A DNA stretch of 54,616 bases from Gordonia sp. UBA7599 (GCA_002477755.1 DLKD01000114.1:1-54616), one strand, 5' to 3'; shown: positions 19,639 to 28,565, counted from the stretch's first letter. Notes: generated from the sequence alone by a model not told the origin. Made by a program: numbers and translations.

Positions 19639-20172
19639 TCAGGCGCTGACCCGCTCGATGATCTCGAAGTAGTCCGGCAGCGGGGCGCGCCCGCCCAGTC
19701 GCAGCCAGCGCACCGACCGGCGCTCCGCCAACGCACGGGTGTCGCGCACCGCGTCGTTGTAGAAACGTCGCGCCATGATGACGCGCGTCTGCGCGTCGGC
19801 CATCTCCGCGATCAACTCCGTCGGCGGCGGAATGATGCCCTTGGTCGCCGCGGAAACCCGGCTCAAGACGAGAGACATCTCGTTCTCGGCGGCTTCACGC
19901 TGCGCAAAGGGTTCCGACTCGGCGCGATCGGCGTCGACCGCCAATTGCACCCCCAGTGCGTCCAGGTCCTCCTCCTCGCGCGCCCGCAACGCCGCGGCGA
20001 TGGCGCGCGCGACGACGGCGCGCCGGTCCAGCGTCGCCACCAGTGCCTGCCGCGCAAGGTCTGTACGCACATGCAGGCGGTCCAGGCGGTTCGCCACGCG
20101 GTAGGCCCACAGCGCGATTGCCACCAGCAGCACCGAGCCGACGACGATCGCCACGATGGCGATTGCTCCCAC
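19639..20172 (-). CDS. Small single-pass membrane protein, LemA-like
   Basis: The 177-residue protein has one N-terminal membrane helix (about 3-24) followed by a long, charged, mostly helical cytoplasmic or surface domain (ANRLDRLHVRTDLARQAL onward) and a late RRFYNDAVRDTRALAERR segment. That resembles the R-x-YN signature of LemA proteins. I also recall similarity to the N-terminal part of mycobacterial Rv2609c, which carries a Nudix domain; no Nudix box is present here. The function is unknown. The GTG at 20172 has AGGAG 7 nt upstream. It lies 21 bp after pimA and ends that operon. Confidence 0.75.
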   Translation of the reverse strand: MGAIAIVAIVVGSVLLVAIALWAYRVANRLDRLHVRTDLARQALVATLDRRAVVARAIAAALRAREEEDLDALGVQLAVDADRAESEPFAQREAAENEMSLVLSRVSAATKGIIPPPTELIAEMADAQTRVIMARRFYNDAVRDTRALAERRSVRWLRLGGRAPLPDYFEIIERVSA

Positions 20173-20193
20173 AGTCCACTCCTCGCTTGTTCG

Positions 20194-21318
20194 TCAGTCC
20201 GCCAGCGCGACCGGGTCGTGGGCCAGCGACACCGTCTCGTAGACCCGCATGATCTGATCGGCGACGCGCGACCAGTCGTAACGCCATGCCCACTCCGCTC
20301 CGACCCGGATCTGTTCTTCGCGTGCGGCATCGTCGGTGAGGAGTTCGATCACCCCGGTGGCGAGGTCCTCGGCGGACCCCACGTCGACGAGGCGTCCGGC
20401 CCGCCCGTTGTCGAGGACGCGGCGGAACGCGTTGAGGTCGCTGGCGAGCACCGCGGCCCCCGCGGCCATTGCCTCCACGAGCACGATCCCGAAGCTCTCC
20501 CCACCGAGATTCGGCGCACAGTACACATCGGCCGACCGCAGCGCCCGGGCCTTCGTCTCGTCGTCGACGAGGCCGAGGAACACCAGCCGGTCGGCCAAGT
20601 CGCCCGCCCGGCGCCGCAGCGCCGATTCATTGCCGCCGCCGACGACGAGCACGGTGATGTCGGGGAACTCCTCGACGATCCGCGGCAGGGCCCGCATGAG
20701 GATGTCGATGCCCTTGCGGGGTTCGCCGTAGCGACCGAGGAACACGATGGTGCGACCGGGTCGCGGGTAGCCGGGCAACGGCTCTGCGTCGGCGAAGAAC
20801 GGCACATTGATGCCGTTGGGGATCTCCACCGCGTCGGAACCGAGCGACTCCATCTGCCATCGGCGGGCCAGCTCGGAGACGGCGATCTTGCCCTTGATCC
20901 GCTCGTGGTACGGACGCAGGACGCCCTGGAAGATGCTCAGTATCAGCGACTTCGTCGTCGATGTGTGGAACGTGGTGACGATCGGACCATCGGCGACCAT
21001 CAGGGACAGCATGGAGATCGACGGGGCGTTGGGCTCGTGCACGTGCAAGACGTCGAACTCCCCGTCGACGATCCACTGTCGCAACCCCCGGTATGCATGG
21101 GGCGAGAAGGTCACCCGCGACACCGACCCGTTGTACGGGATCGCCAGCGCCGGACCGGCGGAGACGACGTAGTCCGGCAGTTCCACGTCCTTACCCGCGG
21201 GCGCGAGCACGCTGACGTCGTGACCGCGCTCGATGAACACCTGGGCAAGCTCCACGACATGCGCCTGGACGCCGCCGGGGACGTCGAAGCTGTACGGGCA
21301 GACCATCCCGATTCTCAC
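20194..21318 (-). CDS. pimA: Phosphatidyl-myo-inositol mannosyltransferase PimA
   Basis: GT4 glycosyltransferase that adds the first mannose from GDP-mannose to phosphatidylinositol at the inner face of the membrane. It has 374 residues. N-terminal GGVQAHVVELA and the HVHEPNAPSIS motif bind the acceptor side; FLGRYGEPRKGID and the EX7E-type segment GGESFGIVLVEAMAAG bind the donor. GTG 21318 overlaps the patA stop as GTGA. The order pgsA-patA-pimA is the conserved PIM cluster. Confidence 0.95.
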   Translation of the reverse strand: MRIGMVCPYSFDVPGGVQAHVVELAQVFIERGHDVSVLAPAGKDVELPDYVVSAGPALAIPYNGSVSRVTFSPHAYRGLRQWIVDGEFDVLHVHEPNAPSISMLSLMVADGPIVTTFHTSTTKSLILSIFQGVLRPYHERIKGKIAVSELARRWQMESLGSDAVEIPNGINVPFFADAEPLPGYPRPGRTIVFLGRYGEPRKGIDILMRALPRIVEEFPDITVLVVGGGNESALRRRAGDLADRLVFLGLVDDETKARALRSADVYCAPNLGGESFGIVLVEAMAAGAAVLASDLNAFRRVLDNGRAGRLVDVGSAEDLATGVIELLTDDAAREEQIRVGAEWAWRYDWSRVADQIMRVYETVSLAHDPVALAD

Positions 21319-22241
21319 TGGTCGGCCTCCAGCCGGGCACGGCGCTGCGCACTCCAGTCCGCCTCCCACAGCGGTTGCAGCATGTGCCAGTCGGCGGGGT
21401 GTGCGGCGATGTTCTGCTCGAACACCGAGGCCAGTGCCTGGGTCGCGGCGTCCACGCCACCGCTCACGTCGATCGGTTCGCCGCAGGAGGCGGTCGAATA
21501 AGGCTCCTCGTCGAACCAGTGGTGGACCGGGATGAGTGCGGCACCCGTCTCGATCGCAAGCTTCGCCGGGCCGGCCGGCATTCGGGTCGGCTCGCCGAAG
21601 AACGTGACGGGCACGCCGTGCCGGGCCAAATCCCGCTCGCCGAGCAGGCAGACGATCCCACCTGCGCGCAGCCGCTTGGCCAGTTCGCCGAACGGAGGCT
21701 GCTCCCCGCCCGACAGCGGGAAGATCTCGAACCCCAGGGATTCGCGGTAGTCGACGAACCGACGGAAGAGGGACTCGGGCTTGAGCCGTTCGGCGACGGT
21801 GGCGAAGGTCCCGTAGTTCTGGACCAGCCACAAGCCCGCCATGTCCCAGTTGCCCGAGTGCGGCAGCGCCAGGACCACGCCCTTGCCCCGTGCGTGCGCC
21901 TCGGCCAGCCGCTGCCGGTCCGGGGCCGGCAGGTCCATCGTCGCCGCGGTTGGTCCCGGATCCATCGAGGGCAGCCGGAATGCCTCACACCAATAGCGCA
22001 TATACGACGTCATCGCGTCGACGATGAGGTCGTCGGGCACGTCTTGGGGCGTGGTGCCGATGACCCGGGCCAGATTGCGCCGCAGCTGCTCGGGTCCGCC
22101 GCCCCGGCGCCCCATCACCGTTCCGATGCGGTCGAACAGCCCCCTCGCAACGCCATCGGGTGCGTAGCGCAGCGCTGCCCAACCGGCGCCGTAGCCCGCA
22201 TCGGCGAGGCGCTCGGTGACGCGGGTGCGCAGGTCGGCCAC
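21315..22241 (-). CDS. patA: Phosphatidylinositol mannoside acyltransferase PatA
   Basis: Membrane-associated acyltransferase that palmitoylates the mannose of PIM1/PIM2. It has 308 residues and belongs to the LpxL/HtrB lysophospholipid acyltransferase group. The HX4D catalytic motif is LPHSGNWD (H128, D133), and the later conserved glutamate is in CLLGERDLARHG (E202). GTG 22241 lies 5 bp after pgsA. CTG or other starts a few codons upstream cannot be excluded. Confidence 0.92.
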   Translation of the reverse strand: MADLRTRVTERLADAGYGAGWAALRYAPDGVARGLFDRIGTVMGRRGGGPEQLRRNLARVIGTTPQDVPDDLIVDAMTSYMRYWCEAFRLPSMDPGPTAATMDLPAPDRQRLAEAHARGKGVVLALPHSGNWDMAGLWLVQNYGTFATVAERLKPESLFRRFVDYRESLGFEIFPLSGGEQPPFGELAKRLRAGGIVCLLGERDLARHGVPVTFFGEPTRMPAGPAKLAIETGAALIPVHHWFDEEPYSTASCGEPIDVSGGVDAATQALASVFEQNIAAHPADWHMLQPLWEADWSAQRRARLEADQ

Positions 22242-22246
22242 CGCGA

Positions 22247-22927
22247 TCAGTCCTCGTCGGTGCCGGCAGCCGACTGATCGCCACTGTCTGCGGCGGTGGC
22301 CACCAGCGGGTCGCGGGCACCCGGCGAGTTGTGGATGTTCCACATCCGCTGGCCGACGGTGATCACGCTCAGCACGGCAAGCGCCCACATCGCGATGTGG
22401 ATCGCCCACGTCAGGTGCAGCCCCGGGAAGTCGGTGAGCCCGGCACCGGTCAAACCGATGATGAGGCGTTCGGGGCGCTCGATCCACCCACCGTCGCCGT
22501 TGAGTCCGGCGGCCTCCGCACGCGACTTGGCGTAGGAGATGACCTGGCTGGTGACCAGGCAGATGAGGGTCGCGACGAGGAGCAGGCGGTGCGGGGATAC
22601 GACCGCCGCCCACCACGCGAGGGCGCCGAAGATCGCGCCGTCGGCGATCCGGTCGCAGGTCGAGTCGAGCACCGCGCCAAAGCGGGTACCCCACCCGCGG
22701 GCGCGCGCCATGGCGCCGTCGACCATGTCGAGCATCACGAATGCCCAGCACACCAGAGCGCCCGCGAACAGGTAGCCGTTGCCGAAGAGGACGATCGCCG
22801 CGACGACGGTGATCACCGTCCCCATCACCGTCATCATGTCCGGGGTCAGCCCGATCCGCAGCAGTGCCCGTCCGATCGGATCGGTCACCTTGGACACCGC
22901 CTGCCGACCGCCCTTGAAGCTGATCAC
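22247..22927 (-). CDS. pgsA: Phosphatidylinositol phosphate synthase (CDP-alcohol phosphatidyltransferase)
   Basis: Joins CDP-diacylglycerol with inositol 1-phosphate, the first step of PI and PIM synthesis in actinobacteria. It has 226 residues and about six membrane helices. The family signature D-x2-DG-x2-AR-x8-G-x3-D-x3-D is complete: D67, D70, G71, A74, R75, G84, D88 and D92. GTG 22927 overlaps the HIT-gene stop as GTGA. The name is that used for Rv2612c. Confidence 0.94.
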   Translation of the reverse strand: MISFKGGRQAVSKVTDPIGRALLRIGLTPDMMTVMGTVITVVAAIVLFGNGYLFAGALVCWAFVMLDMVDGAMARARGWGTRFGAVLDSTCDRIADGAIFGALAWWAAVVSPHRLLLVATLICLVTSQVISYAKSRAEAAGLNGDGGWIERPERLIIGLTGAGLTDFPGLHLTWAIHIAMWALAVLSVITVGQRMWNIHNSPGARDPLVATAADSGDQSAAGTDED

Positions 22928-23463
22928 GCCTGGCCCTCCGTTCCCCGCGCCTCGTCCATCTCGCGCCACGCATCAGCCAGCAGTTGACGCGTCTCCCGCA
23001 ACAGTTGCGGCAGCACCTTGGTGTCGCCGACCACCGTGATGAAGTTCGCGTCCCCGGTCCACCGCGGCACGACGTGCTGGTGGAGGTGATCGGCCAGCGA
23101 GCCACCGGCCGCGGCGCCGAGGTTGAGGCCGACGTTGAAGGCGTCCGGCGAGGACACCGACTTGATCACCTGGATCATCCGCTGGGTGAAGGCCATCAGC
23201 TCGGCCGACTCGGCGGGCGTCAGTGCCTCGAGCTCGGCGACGCGACGGTACGGCACGATCATGGTGTGGCCCGGGTTGTACGGGTACAGGTTGAGGACGG
23301 CGTACACCGTTTCGCCGCGGGCGACGATGAGCCCGTCCTCGTCGGACATCATCGGGATGTCGATGAAAGGGTGCCCGGTCGCGCCGACCGGCCGCTCCGC
23401 GGCGGTGACATAGGACATACGGTGCGGCGTCCAGAGCCGCTGCAGGCCGTCGCCGGGAGTCAT
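22924..23463 (-). CDS. HIT-family nucleotide hydrolase/phosphorylase
   Basis: The 179-residue cytoplasmic protein has the histidine triad HLHQHVV (H126, H128, H130) followed by PRW, and the GHTMIVPYR segment typical of the family. The M. tuberculosis orthologue Rv2613c has been reported as a diadenosine tetraphosphate phosphorylase; the same role is plausible here. ATG 23463 overlaps the thrS stop as ATGA. Coupling to thrS is notable because aminoacyl-tRNA synthetases produce Ap4A as a side product. Confidence 0.92.
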   Translation of the reverse strand: MTPGDGLQRLWTPHRMSYVTAAERPVGATGHPFIDIPMMSDEDGLIVARGETVYAVLNLYPYNPGHTMIVPYRRVAELEALTPAESAELMAFTQRMIQVIKSVSSPDAFNVGLNLGAAAGGSLADHLHQHVVPRWTGDANFITVVGDTKVLPQLLRETRQLLADAWREMDEARGTEGQA

Positions 23464-25532
23464 CGCCGTTTCCTCGCAGCGTCGAGCACGACGCTCATCG
23501 ACTCGGCGGTCGGCGAGTCGTTGCGCCGCGACTCTTCCCATTCGTCGATGGCCACCACGGCATCGTCGACCGGCACACCGTTGAGCTGGGTGCCGTCGCG
23601 GAAGCGGAAGCTGACTGCGCCCGCCTCGACGTCGCGCTCGCCGGCCAACAACATGAACGGCACCTTGGCGGTGGTGTGGTTGCGGATCTTCTTCTGCATG
23701 CGATCGTCGGAGTAGTCCACCTCGGCGCGCACCCGACGGTTGCGCAGGCGGTCGACCACCGTCTGCAGGTGCGGCGCGAATGTCTCGGCGACGGGGATGC
23801 CGACGACCTGGACGGGCGCCAACCACACCGGGAAGGCGCCGGCGTAGTGCTCGGTGAGGACGCCGAAGAACCGTTCGATTGACCCGAACAGCGCGCGGTG
23901 GATCATCACCGGACGCTTCTTGGTGCCGTCCGAGGCGGTGTATTCGAGTTCGAAGAGCTCCGGCTCGAAGAAGTCCAACTGCAGCGTCGACATCTGCCAG
24001 GTGCGGCCCAGCGCGTCCTTGACCTGCACGGAGATCTTGGGCCCGTAGAAGGCGGCGCCGCCGGGATCGGGCACGAGCTCGAGACCGGAGGCCTCCGCCA
24101 CCTGCCGCAGGGTCTCGGTGGCCTCCTCCCAGACCTCGTCGGAGCCGACGTACTTCGCCGGGTTCTTCGTGGAGAGCTCGAGGTAGAAGTCGTCGAGTCC
24201 GTAGTCCTTGAGCAGTTGCAGCACGAACTGCAGGGTGCTCGTCAGCTCGGCGTTGACCTGCTCTTGTGTGCAGTAGATGTGCGCGTCGTCCTGGGTGAAC
24301 CCGCGAGCCCGGGTGAGGCCGTGAACCACACCGGACTTCTCGTACCGGTACACCGACCCGAACTCGAACAGCCGCAGCGGCAACTCGCGATACGACCGCC
24401 CGCGGGAGCGGTAGATGAGGTTGTGCATCGGGCAGTTCATCGGCTTGACGTAATAGTCCTGGCCGGGCTTGCGGACCGTGCCGTCCTCGTTGTACTCGGC
24501 ATCGAGGTGCATCGGCGGGAACATGCCGTCGGCGTACCACTCGAGGTGCTTGGACACCTCGAAGAGGTGGCCCTTGGTCACGTGCGGGGTGTTGACGAAC
24601 TCGTACCCGGCCGCGGCATGTTGCTCGCGCGAGTAGTCCTCCATCTCCTTGCGGATGATCCCGCCCTTGGGGTGGAAGACCGGCAGGCCCGAGCCGAGCT
24701 CGTCGGGAAAGCTGAACAGGTCCAGTTCGGCGCCGAGCCGACGGTGGTCGCGCTTCTCCGCCTCGGCCATGCGGTCGAGGTAGGCGTCCATCGCCTCCAC
24801 CGACTCCCACGCCGTGCCGTACACGCGCTGCAGATCGGCCAGCGACTGGTCGCCGCGCCAGTACGCCGCCGACGTCCGGGTGAGCTTGAACGCCGGGATG
24901 TACTTGGTGGTCGGCACGTGCGGGCCGCGGCACAGATCGCCCCAGATCCGTTCCCCGGTGCGGGGATTCAGGTTGTCGTAGGCGGTGAGCTCGGCGCCGC
25001 CGACCTCCATGACCTCGTCGTCGTCGGCTGCGCCCTTGTCGTCGATCAACTCGAGCTTGAACGGCTCGCCGGCCAGTTCGGCGCGCGCCTCGTCAGTCGA
25101 GGCGTACACGCGCCGGGAGAACCGCTGCCCCGACTTGATGATCTTGCGCATCGAGCGCTCGAGCGTGTCGAGATCGTCCGGGGTGAACGGCTCGGCGACG
25201 TCGAAGTCGTAGTAGAAGCCGTCGGTGATCGGCGGACCGATCCCGAGCTTCGCGTCGGGAAAGTGGTCCTGCACGGCCTGGGCGAGCACGTGTGCGGCGG
25301 AATGGCGGATCACACTGCGCCCGTCCTCGGTGTCCGCGGCGACGGGCTCGACGTCGACGTCGGCGTCAGGTGCCCACGACAGGTCGCGCAGATTGCCGTC
25401 GGGATCACGCACGACGACGATCGCCTCCGGGCCTTTGTTGGGAGCCTCGAGGTCGCGCAACGCGGCGCCGGCCGTCGTCCCCGCGGGCACCCGGACGGTG
25501 GCGGGCACGGCGGACTGGGGTTGCGACGACAC
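23460..25532 (-). CDS. thrS: Threonyl-tRNA synthetase
   Basis: The 690-residue enzyme has an N-terminal TGS domain, an editing domain with [12 protein letters not shown], a class II core with MNCPMHN (zinc Cys) and [18 protein letters not shown] (motif 2), and a C-terminal anticodon-binding domain. GTG 25532 has AAGGAG 7 nt upstream. It leads the thrS-HIT-pgsA-patA-pimA operon, so lipid synthesis genes share its promoter. I see no T-box leader in the 84 bp between it and the tRNA-Val gene. Confidence 0.97.
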   Translation of the reverse strand: MSSQPQSAVPATVRVPAGTTAGAALRDLEAPNKGPEAIVVVRDPDGNLRDLSWAPDADVDVEPVAADTEDGRSVIRHSAAHVLAQAVQDHFPDAKLGIGPPITDGFYYDFDVAEPFTPDDLDTLERSMRKIIKSGQRFSRRVYASTDEARAELAGEPFKLELIDDKGAADDDEVMEVGGAELTAYDNLNPRTGERIWGDLCRGPHVPTTKYIPAFKLTRTSAAYWRGDQSLADLQRVYGTAWESVEAMDAYLDRMAEAEKRDHRRLGAELDLFSFPDELGSGLPVFHPKGGIIRKEMEDYSREQHAAAGYEFVNTPHVTKGHLFEVSKHLEWYADGMFPPMHLDAEYNEDGTVRKPGQDYYVKPMNCPMHNLIYRSRGRSYRELPLRLFEFGSVYRYEKSGVVHGLTRARGFTQDDAHIYCTQEQVNAELTSTLQFVLQLLKDYGLDDFYLELSTKNPAKYVGSDEVWEEATETLRQVAEASGLELVPDPGGAAFYGPKISVQVKDALGRTWQMSTLQLDFFEPELFELEYTASDGTKKRPVMIHRALFGSIERFFGVLTEHYAGAFPVWLAPVQVVGIPVAETFAPHLQTVVDRLRNRRVRAEVDYSDDRMQKKIRNHTTAKVPFMLLAGERDVEAGAVSFRFRDGTQLNGVPVDDAVVAIDEWEESRRNDSPTAESMSVVLDAARKRR

Positions 25533-25586
25533 GGACGGACTCCTTGGGCGTTGGGTGGATTCAGGCGGGAAGACAGTTCGCCCTAG

Positions 25587-25592
25587 ATCGTA
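25587..25592 (-). promoter_or_regulatory. Candidate -10 box (TACGAT) for thrS
   Basis: TACGAT on the minus strand lies about 55 nt before the thrS GTG, in the gap after tRNA-Val(CAC). Read-through from the tRNA cluster is also possible. Confidence 0.35.
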
Positions 25593-25616
25593 TCCGTGGT
25601 GCGTCGAGGTGAGGTG

Positions 25617-25691
25617 TGGTGGTCCCAGCTGGGTTCGAACCAGCGACCCCTCGCGTGTGAAGCGAGTGCTCTTCCACTGAGCTATGGGACC
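25617..25691 (-). tRNA. tRNA-Val(CAC)
   Basis: A complete cloverleaf: acceptor GGTCCCA/TGGGACC, anticodon stem CTCGC/GCGAG with loop TTCACAC, TTCGAAC T-loop, discriminator A. The 3' CCA is encoded (25617-25619). Last tRNA of a four-gene cluster, just before thrS. Confidence 0.97.
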
Positions 25692-25704
25692 TCCGACGCT
25701 GTGA

Positions 25705-25732
25705 ACCGGGAGCCCATGAGCGGGCACCCGGT
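25705..25732. terminator. Hairpin between the two tRNA-Val genes
   Basis: ACCGGG (25705-25710) pairs with CCCGGT (25727-25732), then an A/A mismatch, then GCCC with GGGC, closing a 6-nt loop. It is 14 bp from one tRNA and 12 bp from the other. It could be a partial terminator or a processing signal in the tRNA precursor. Confidence 0.45.
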
Positions 25733-25743
25733 GCCCAGTGCCG

Positions 25744-25818
25744 TGGTGCGCGATACAGGGATTGAACCTGTGACCTCTTCCGTGTCAGGGAAGCGCTCTC
25801 CCGCTGAGCTAATCGCGC
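25744..25818 (-). tRNA. tRNA-Val(GAC)
   Basis: Acceptor GCGCGAT/ATCGCGC, anticodon stem CTTCC/GGAAG with loop CTGACAC, T-loop TTCAATC, discriminator A, encoded CCA (25744-25746). Confidence 0.97.
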
Positions 25819-25844
25819 GGGTATGGAGTTGGTGAAACGCCTTG

Positions 25845-25918
25845 TGGAGGTGGCGACGGGAATCGAACCCGTGTGCACGGCTTTGCAGGCCGTTGCCTCA
25901 CCACTCGGCCACACCACC
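25845..25918 (-). tRNA. tRNA-Cys(GCA)
   Basis: Acceptor GGTGGTG/CGCCACC with one wobble pair, anticodon loop CTGCAAA, discriminator U73 as expected for tRNA-Cys, encoded CCA (25845-25847). Confidence 0.97.
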
Positions 25919-25938
25919 AATGCGAGGATCTCGCCTCG

Positions 25939-26011
25939 AGCGGATGACGGGATTCGAACCCGCGACCCTCACCTTGGCAAGGTGATGCGCTACCAGCTGC
26001 GCTACATCCGC
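25939..26011 (-). tRNA. tRNA-Gly(GCC)
   Basis: Acceptor GCGGATG/CATCCGC, anticodon stem TCACC/GGTGA with loop TTGCCAA, discriminator T. Unlike its three neighbours it has no encoded CCA (CGA follows), so the CCA-adding enzyme must complete it. First tRNA of the cluster. Confidence 0.97.
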
Positions 26012-26064
26012 ATTCGCGCCCCGCCACTCCGGTCTCCCGTCGTCAGCGCGGTGCGAGTGGAAAC

Positions 26065-26091
26065 ATTATCCGAGGATCGCGGCATTGCCAA
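26065..26091 (-). promoter_or_regulatory. Promoter of the Gly-Cys-Val-Val tRNA cluster
   Basis: On the minus strand TTGGCA (26091-26086) and GATAAT (26070-26065) are each one base from consensus, separated by 15 nt, a little short. The -10 lies about 54 nt upstream of tRNA-Gly. Confidence 0.6.
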
Positions 26092-26177
26092 ATTCGCCGG
26101 TCAGAGCTGCAGGGACCGAATCACAACGATCGGATTCCCGCCTGTCGGCCTGTCGCGGGACGTGGCAAGCTCAACAG

Positions 26178-26735
26178 ATGCCCATCGTCGAGACCGTGAC
26201 CGATCCCACTCTCGCCGCGGACGTCGCGGCCATTGCCGCGGCCACCTTCCCCCTCGCCTGTCCCCCGCACTCGCGTCCGCAAGATATCGAGGCATTCATC
26301 GCGGCGAACCTGACGGCGACCCAATTCGAGGCCTACATCGCCCATTCCGACTCCGAGGTCTTCGTGGTGCGCAGCGCCCCCGACGGTCCGATCATCGGCT
26401 ACAGCCTCGTCCACCACCGCCCGCCGGCCGACCCCGGTGTCGCCGCCGTCGTCGCAGAGCCGTCGTCGGAGATCTCCAAGGTCTACGTCGCACCCGATCA
26501 TCACGCACACCGGACCGGTGTGGCAGCGTCCGCGTCCCGCGCGCTGATGGCCGCGGCGATCGATTCCGCCCGGGCGCACGGCAGCACCGTGGCCTGGTTG
26601 GGGTGCAACGAGGAGAACGCCCGCGCTCTGCGCTTCTACGAGAAGTCCGGTTTCATCCGTGCCGGTACCAAGACCTTCGACCTCAACGGCGCGATCGAGC
26701 ACGACTACGTACTGGTCCGGCCGGTGGACGGCTGA
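26178..26735 (+). CDS. GNAT-family N-acetyltransferase
   Basis: The 185-residue protein has the GNAT acetyl-CoA-binding motif A (SKVYVAPDHHAHRTGVAASA), followed by ALMAAAIDSARAHG and the closing NARALRFYEKSGF. This is the usual plan of small-molecule or protein acetyltransferases. The substrate cannot be inferred. The position matches Rv2669. ATG 26178 is chosen because the sequence upstream in frame is unconserved; no ribosome site is obvious. Confidence 0.88.
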   Translation: MPIVETVTDPTLAADVAAIAAATFPLACPPHSRPQDIEAFIAANLTATQFEAYIAHSDSEVFVVRSAPDGPIIGYSLVHHRPPADPGVAAVVAEPSSEISKVYVAPDHHAHRTGVAASASRALMAAAIDSARAHGSTVAWLGCNEENARALRFYEKSGFIRAGTKTFDLNGAIEHDYVLVRPVDG

Positions 26736-26768
26736 CGCTGAGGACAGCGCAGCGACTGGGACCCGGCG

Positions 26769-27788
26769 CTATGCCGCGTCGGCCTCGGCGAAGCGCGACA
26801 GTGCCAGCAGGCGCGACGTGGCACGCAGGTACTTCTTGCGGTAACCGCCGGCCAGCATCTCCTCGGTGAAGATCTCATCGAGCTTGCAACCGGACGTAGT
26901 GAGCGGGATCCCGGCGTCGTAGAGCCGGTCGGCAAGGACCACCAGGCGCAGCGCGACCGACTGGTCTGTGGCCGGTGAGACGTCGGAAACGCAGACGAGG
27001 GACACGCCGTCGACCAGCGCCTTGTATTTCGACGGATGCAAGGTACTCAAGTGCTCGCAGAGGGCGGTGAAGTCGTCGAGGCTCGCACCGGGCGTCGTCT
27101 CCGCCAACCCGCCGAGCTCGGCGTCGGTGCGCGGATCGGGCGCGGGCGGGAGGTCACGGTGACGGTAGTCGGGGCCGTCGACGCGGACCGGCTCGAAGAT
27201 CGCCGACAGTTTGCGGATCTCGCGCAGGAAGTCCTGGGCGGCGAAGCGGCCCTCGCCGAGCTGACCGGGCAGCGTGTTGGAGGTCGTGGCGATCGACACG
27301 CCCTTCCCGCTGAGCTCGGTCAATAGGCGGGAGACGAGCATGGTGTCGCCGGGGTCGTCGAGCTCGAACTCGTCGATGCAGATGACGGTGTGCTCGGAGA
27401 GTCGCTCGACGGTGTTGATGAAGCCCAATGCGCCCACGAGCTGGGTCAGCTCGACGAACGTCGCAAAGGCCTTGGGCCCCGGCATCGCGTGGTAGATCGA
27501 CGCCAACAGGTGGGTCTTGCCGACACCGAACCCACCGTCGAGGTAGAGCCCGATCCCCTGCTTCGGGGCGTGTCTGCGGCCGAAGAAGCCGTGCTTGCCG
27601 CCGCGGACCTGACGGGCCCGGTCGGCGAAGGAACGGGCCGCCGCCAGCGCGGCCGTCTGGCTCGGCTCGCTGGGGCTGGGGATGTACGTGTCGAAGCTCA
27701 CGTCGTCGAACGTCGACGGCGGGACCATCTCGGCGATGAGGGTCTCCGGCGCGACGGTCGGGTTCCGATCACACAAATGCAGCGTCAT
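26769..27788 (-). CDS. zapE: AFG1/ZapE-family ATPase
   Basis: The 339-residue P-loop ATPase has Walker A LDGGFGVGKTHLLA (about 82-95) and Walker B VICIDEFELDDPGD, plus ATTSNTLP as sensor. It belongs to the AFG1/ZapE family, linked to cell division in E. coli and to mitochondrial protein quality control in eukaryotes; its role in actinobacteria is not established. It converges with the GNAT gene and is divergent from the RibD-like gene across only 38 bp. A -10 box TACCCT (27803-27798) lies 9 nt before its ATG. Confidence 0.88.
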   Translation of the reverse strand: MTLHLCDRNPTVAPETLIAEMVPPSTFDDVSFDTYIPSPSEPSQTAALAAARSFADRARQVRGGKHGFFGRRHAPKQGIGLYLDGGFGVGKTHLLASIYHAMPGPKAFATFVELTQLVGALGFINTVERLSEHTVICIDEFELDDPGDTMLVSRLLTELSGKGVSIATTSNTLPGQLGEGRFAAQDFLREIRKLSAIFEPVRVDGPDYRHRDLPPAPDPRTDAELGGLAETTPGASLDDFTALCEHLSTLHPSKYKALVDGVSLVCVSDVSPATDQSVALRLVVLADRLYDAGIPLTTSGCKLDEIFTEEMLAGGYRKKYLRATSRLLALSRFAEADAA

Positions 27789-27814
27789 GACCCTCGAAGG
27801 GTAACCGCCCGGGA

Positions 27815-27820
27815 CACAAT
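27815..27820 (+). promoter_or_regulatory. Candidate -10 (CACAAT) for a leaderless RibD-like mRNA
   Basis: CACAAT ends 6 nt before ATG 27827, the spacing seen at other probable leaderless starts in this window. It lies in the 38-bp gap shared with the zapE promoter. Confidence 0.35.
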
Positions 27821-27826
27821 GGCGTG

Positions 27827-28528
27827 ATGTGGTTAACGGACAAAGCGAGCGAGGTCACATCCGAACGGCTCACCAGCCTGTACGCCTATCCGCCGGGCGG
27901 CGCGTATGTGCGGGCCAACATGGTTGCCTCGATCGACGGTGCGGCCGGTCTCGAGGGCCGTTCGGGCGGGCTCGGCGGACCCGGGGACCGGAAGATCTTC
28001 AGCCTCCTGCGCGCCTGCGCCGACGTCGTGGTCGTCGGGGCCAGCACCGCAGTCACCGAGGGCTACCACCAGCCCGACGGACCAGCCCTGGCCCTCGTCT
28101 CGCGCTCACTGTCGATCCCCGACGACTATGGGCCGCTGTCGCACCCGCAGACTGTCGTCCTCACATGCGCCTCCGCACCGGAGCAGCGTCGTGCGGACCT
28201 CGGCCGCGTCGGCGCGACCCTGCTCGACTGCGGCACCGACACCGTCGATCCGGCGGCGGCCATCGCCGCGTGCGTCGAGCGTGGCTGGACGCGCATCCTC
28301 CTCGAGGGCGGACCGCGCCTGTTGGGCTCCTTCGTCGCCGCGGACGCGCTCGACGAGTTGTGCCTGACCACCAGCCCGGTCATCGTCGGCGGTAGCGCAC
28401 CACGCCCGGTCGTCGTCGATGCCGAGAAGGTACATCCCATGACACGCGCCCACCTGCTCTCCGACGATGACGGCTATCTGTACGCCCGATGGATCCGCGG
28501 GACCGACCAGGCACCGGGCGACGCGTAA
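27827..28528 (+). CDS. RibD C-terminal domain reductase
   Basis: The 233-residue protein corresponds to the NADPH-dependent reductase half of RibD, with no deaminase domain. Landmarks are VRANMVASIDGAAGLEG, DVVVVGASTAVTEGY and RILLEGGPRLLGSFVAADAL, ending with PVIVGG. It may reduce a pyrimidine intermediate of riboflavin synthesis; the M. tuberculosis orthologue Rv2671 has been reported to act as a dihydrofolate reductase analogue. ATG 27827 is chosen on promoter spacing; GTG 27824 is one codon earlier. Confidence 0.86.
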   Translation: MWLTDKASEVTSERLTSLYAYPPGGAYVRANMVASIDGAAGLEGRSGGLGGPGDRKIFSLLRACADVVVVGASTAVTEGYHQPDGPALALVSRSLSIPDDYGPLSHPQTVVLTCASAPEQRRADLGRVGATLLDCGTDTVDPAAAIAACVERGWTRILLEGGPRLLGSFVAADALDELCLTTSPVIVGGSAPRPVVVDAEKVHPMTRAHLLSDDDGYLYARWIRGTDQAPGDA

Positions 28529-28552
28529 CAGCCCGTGCCGACGACACCCGAC

Positions 28553-28558
28553 TAGTCT
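28553..28558 (+). promoter_or_regulatory. Candidate -10 (TAGTCT) for the hydrolase lipoprotein, leaderless
   Basis: TAGTCT ends 7 nt before ATG 28566, with no ribosome site between. It lies in the 37-bp gap after the RibD-like gene. Confidence 0.5.
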
Positions 28559-28565
28559 CGGTCCC

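Noticed and set aside
23460-25586. Long open frame opposite thrS on the plus strand
   Set aside because: The minus strand carries the full set of ThrRS motifs; the plus-strand product has no recognisable domain.
25533-25616. Possible T-box leader of thrS
   Set aside because: Only 84 bp separate the tRNA gene from thrS, and I find neither a specifier loop nor the conserved T-box sequence.
26736-26749. Small hairpin CGCTG-AGGA-CAGCG after the GNAT gene
   Set aside because: A 5-bp stem with no U tract is common by chance in DNA this GC-rich.
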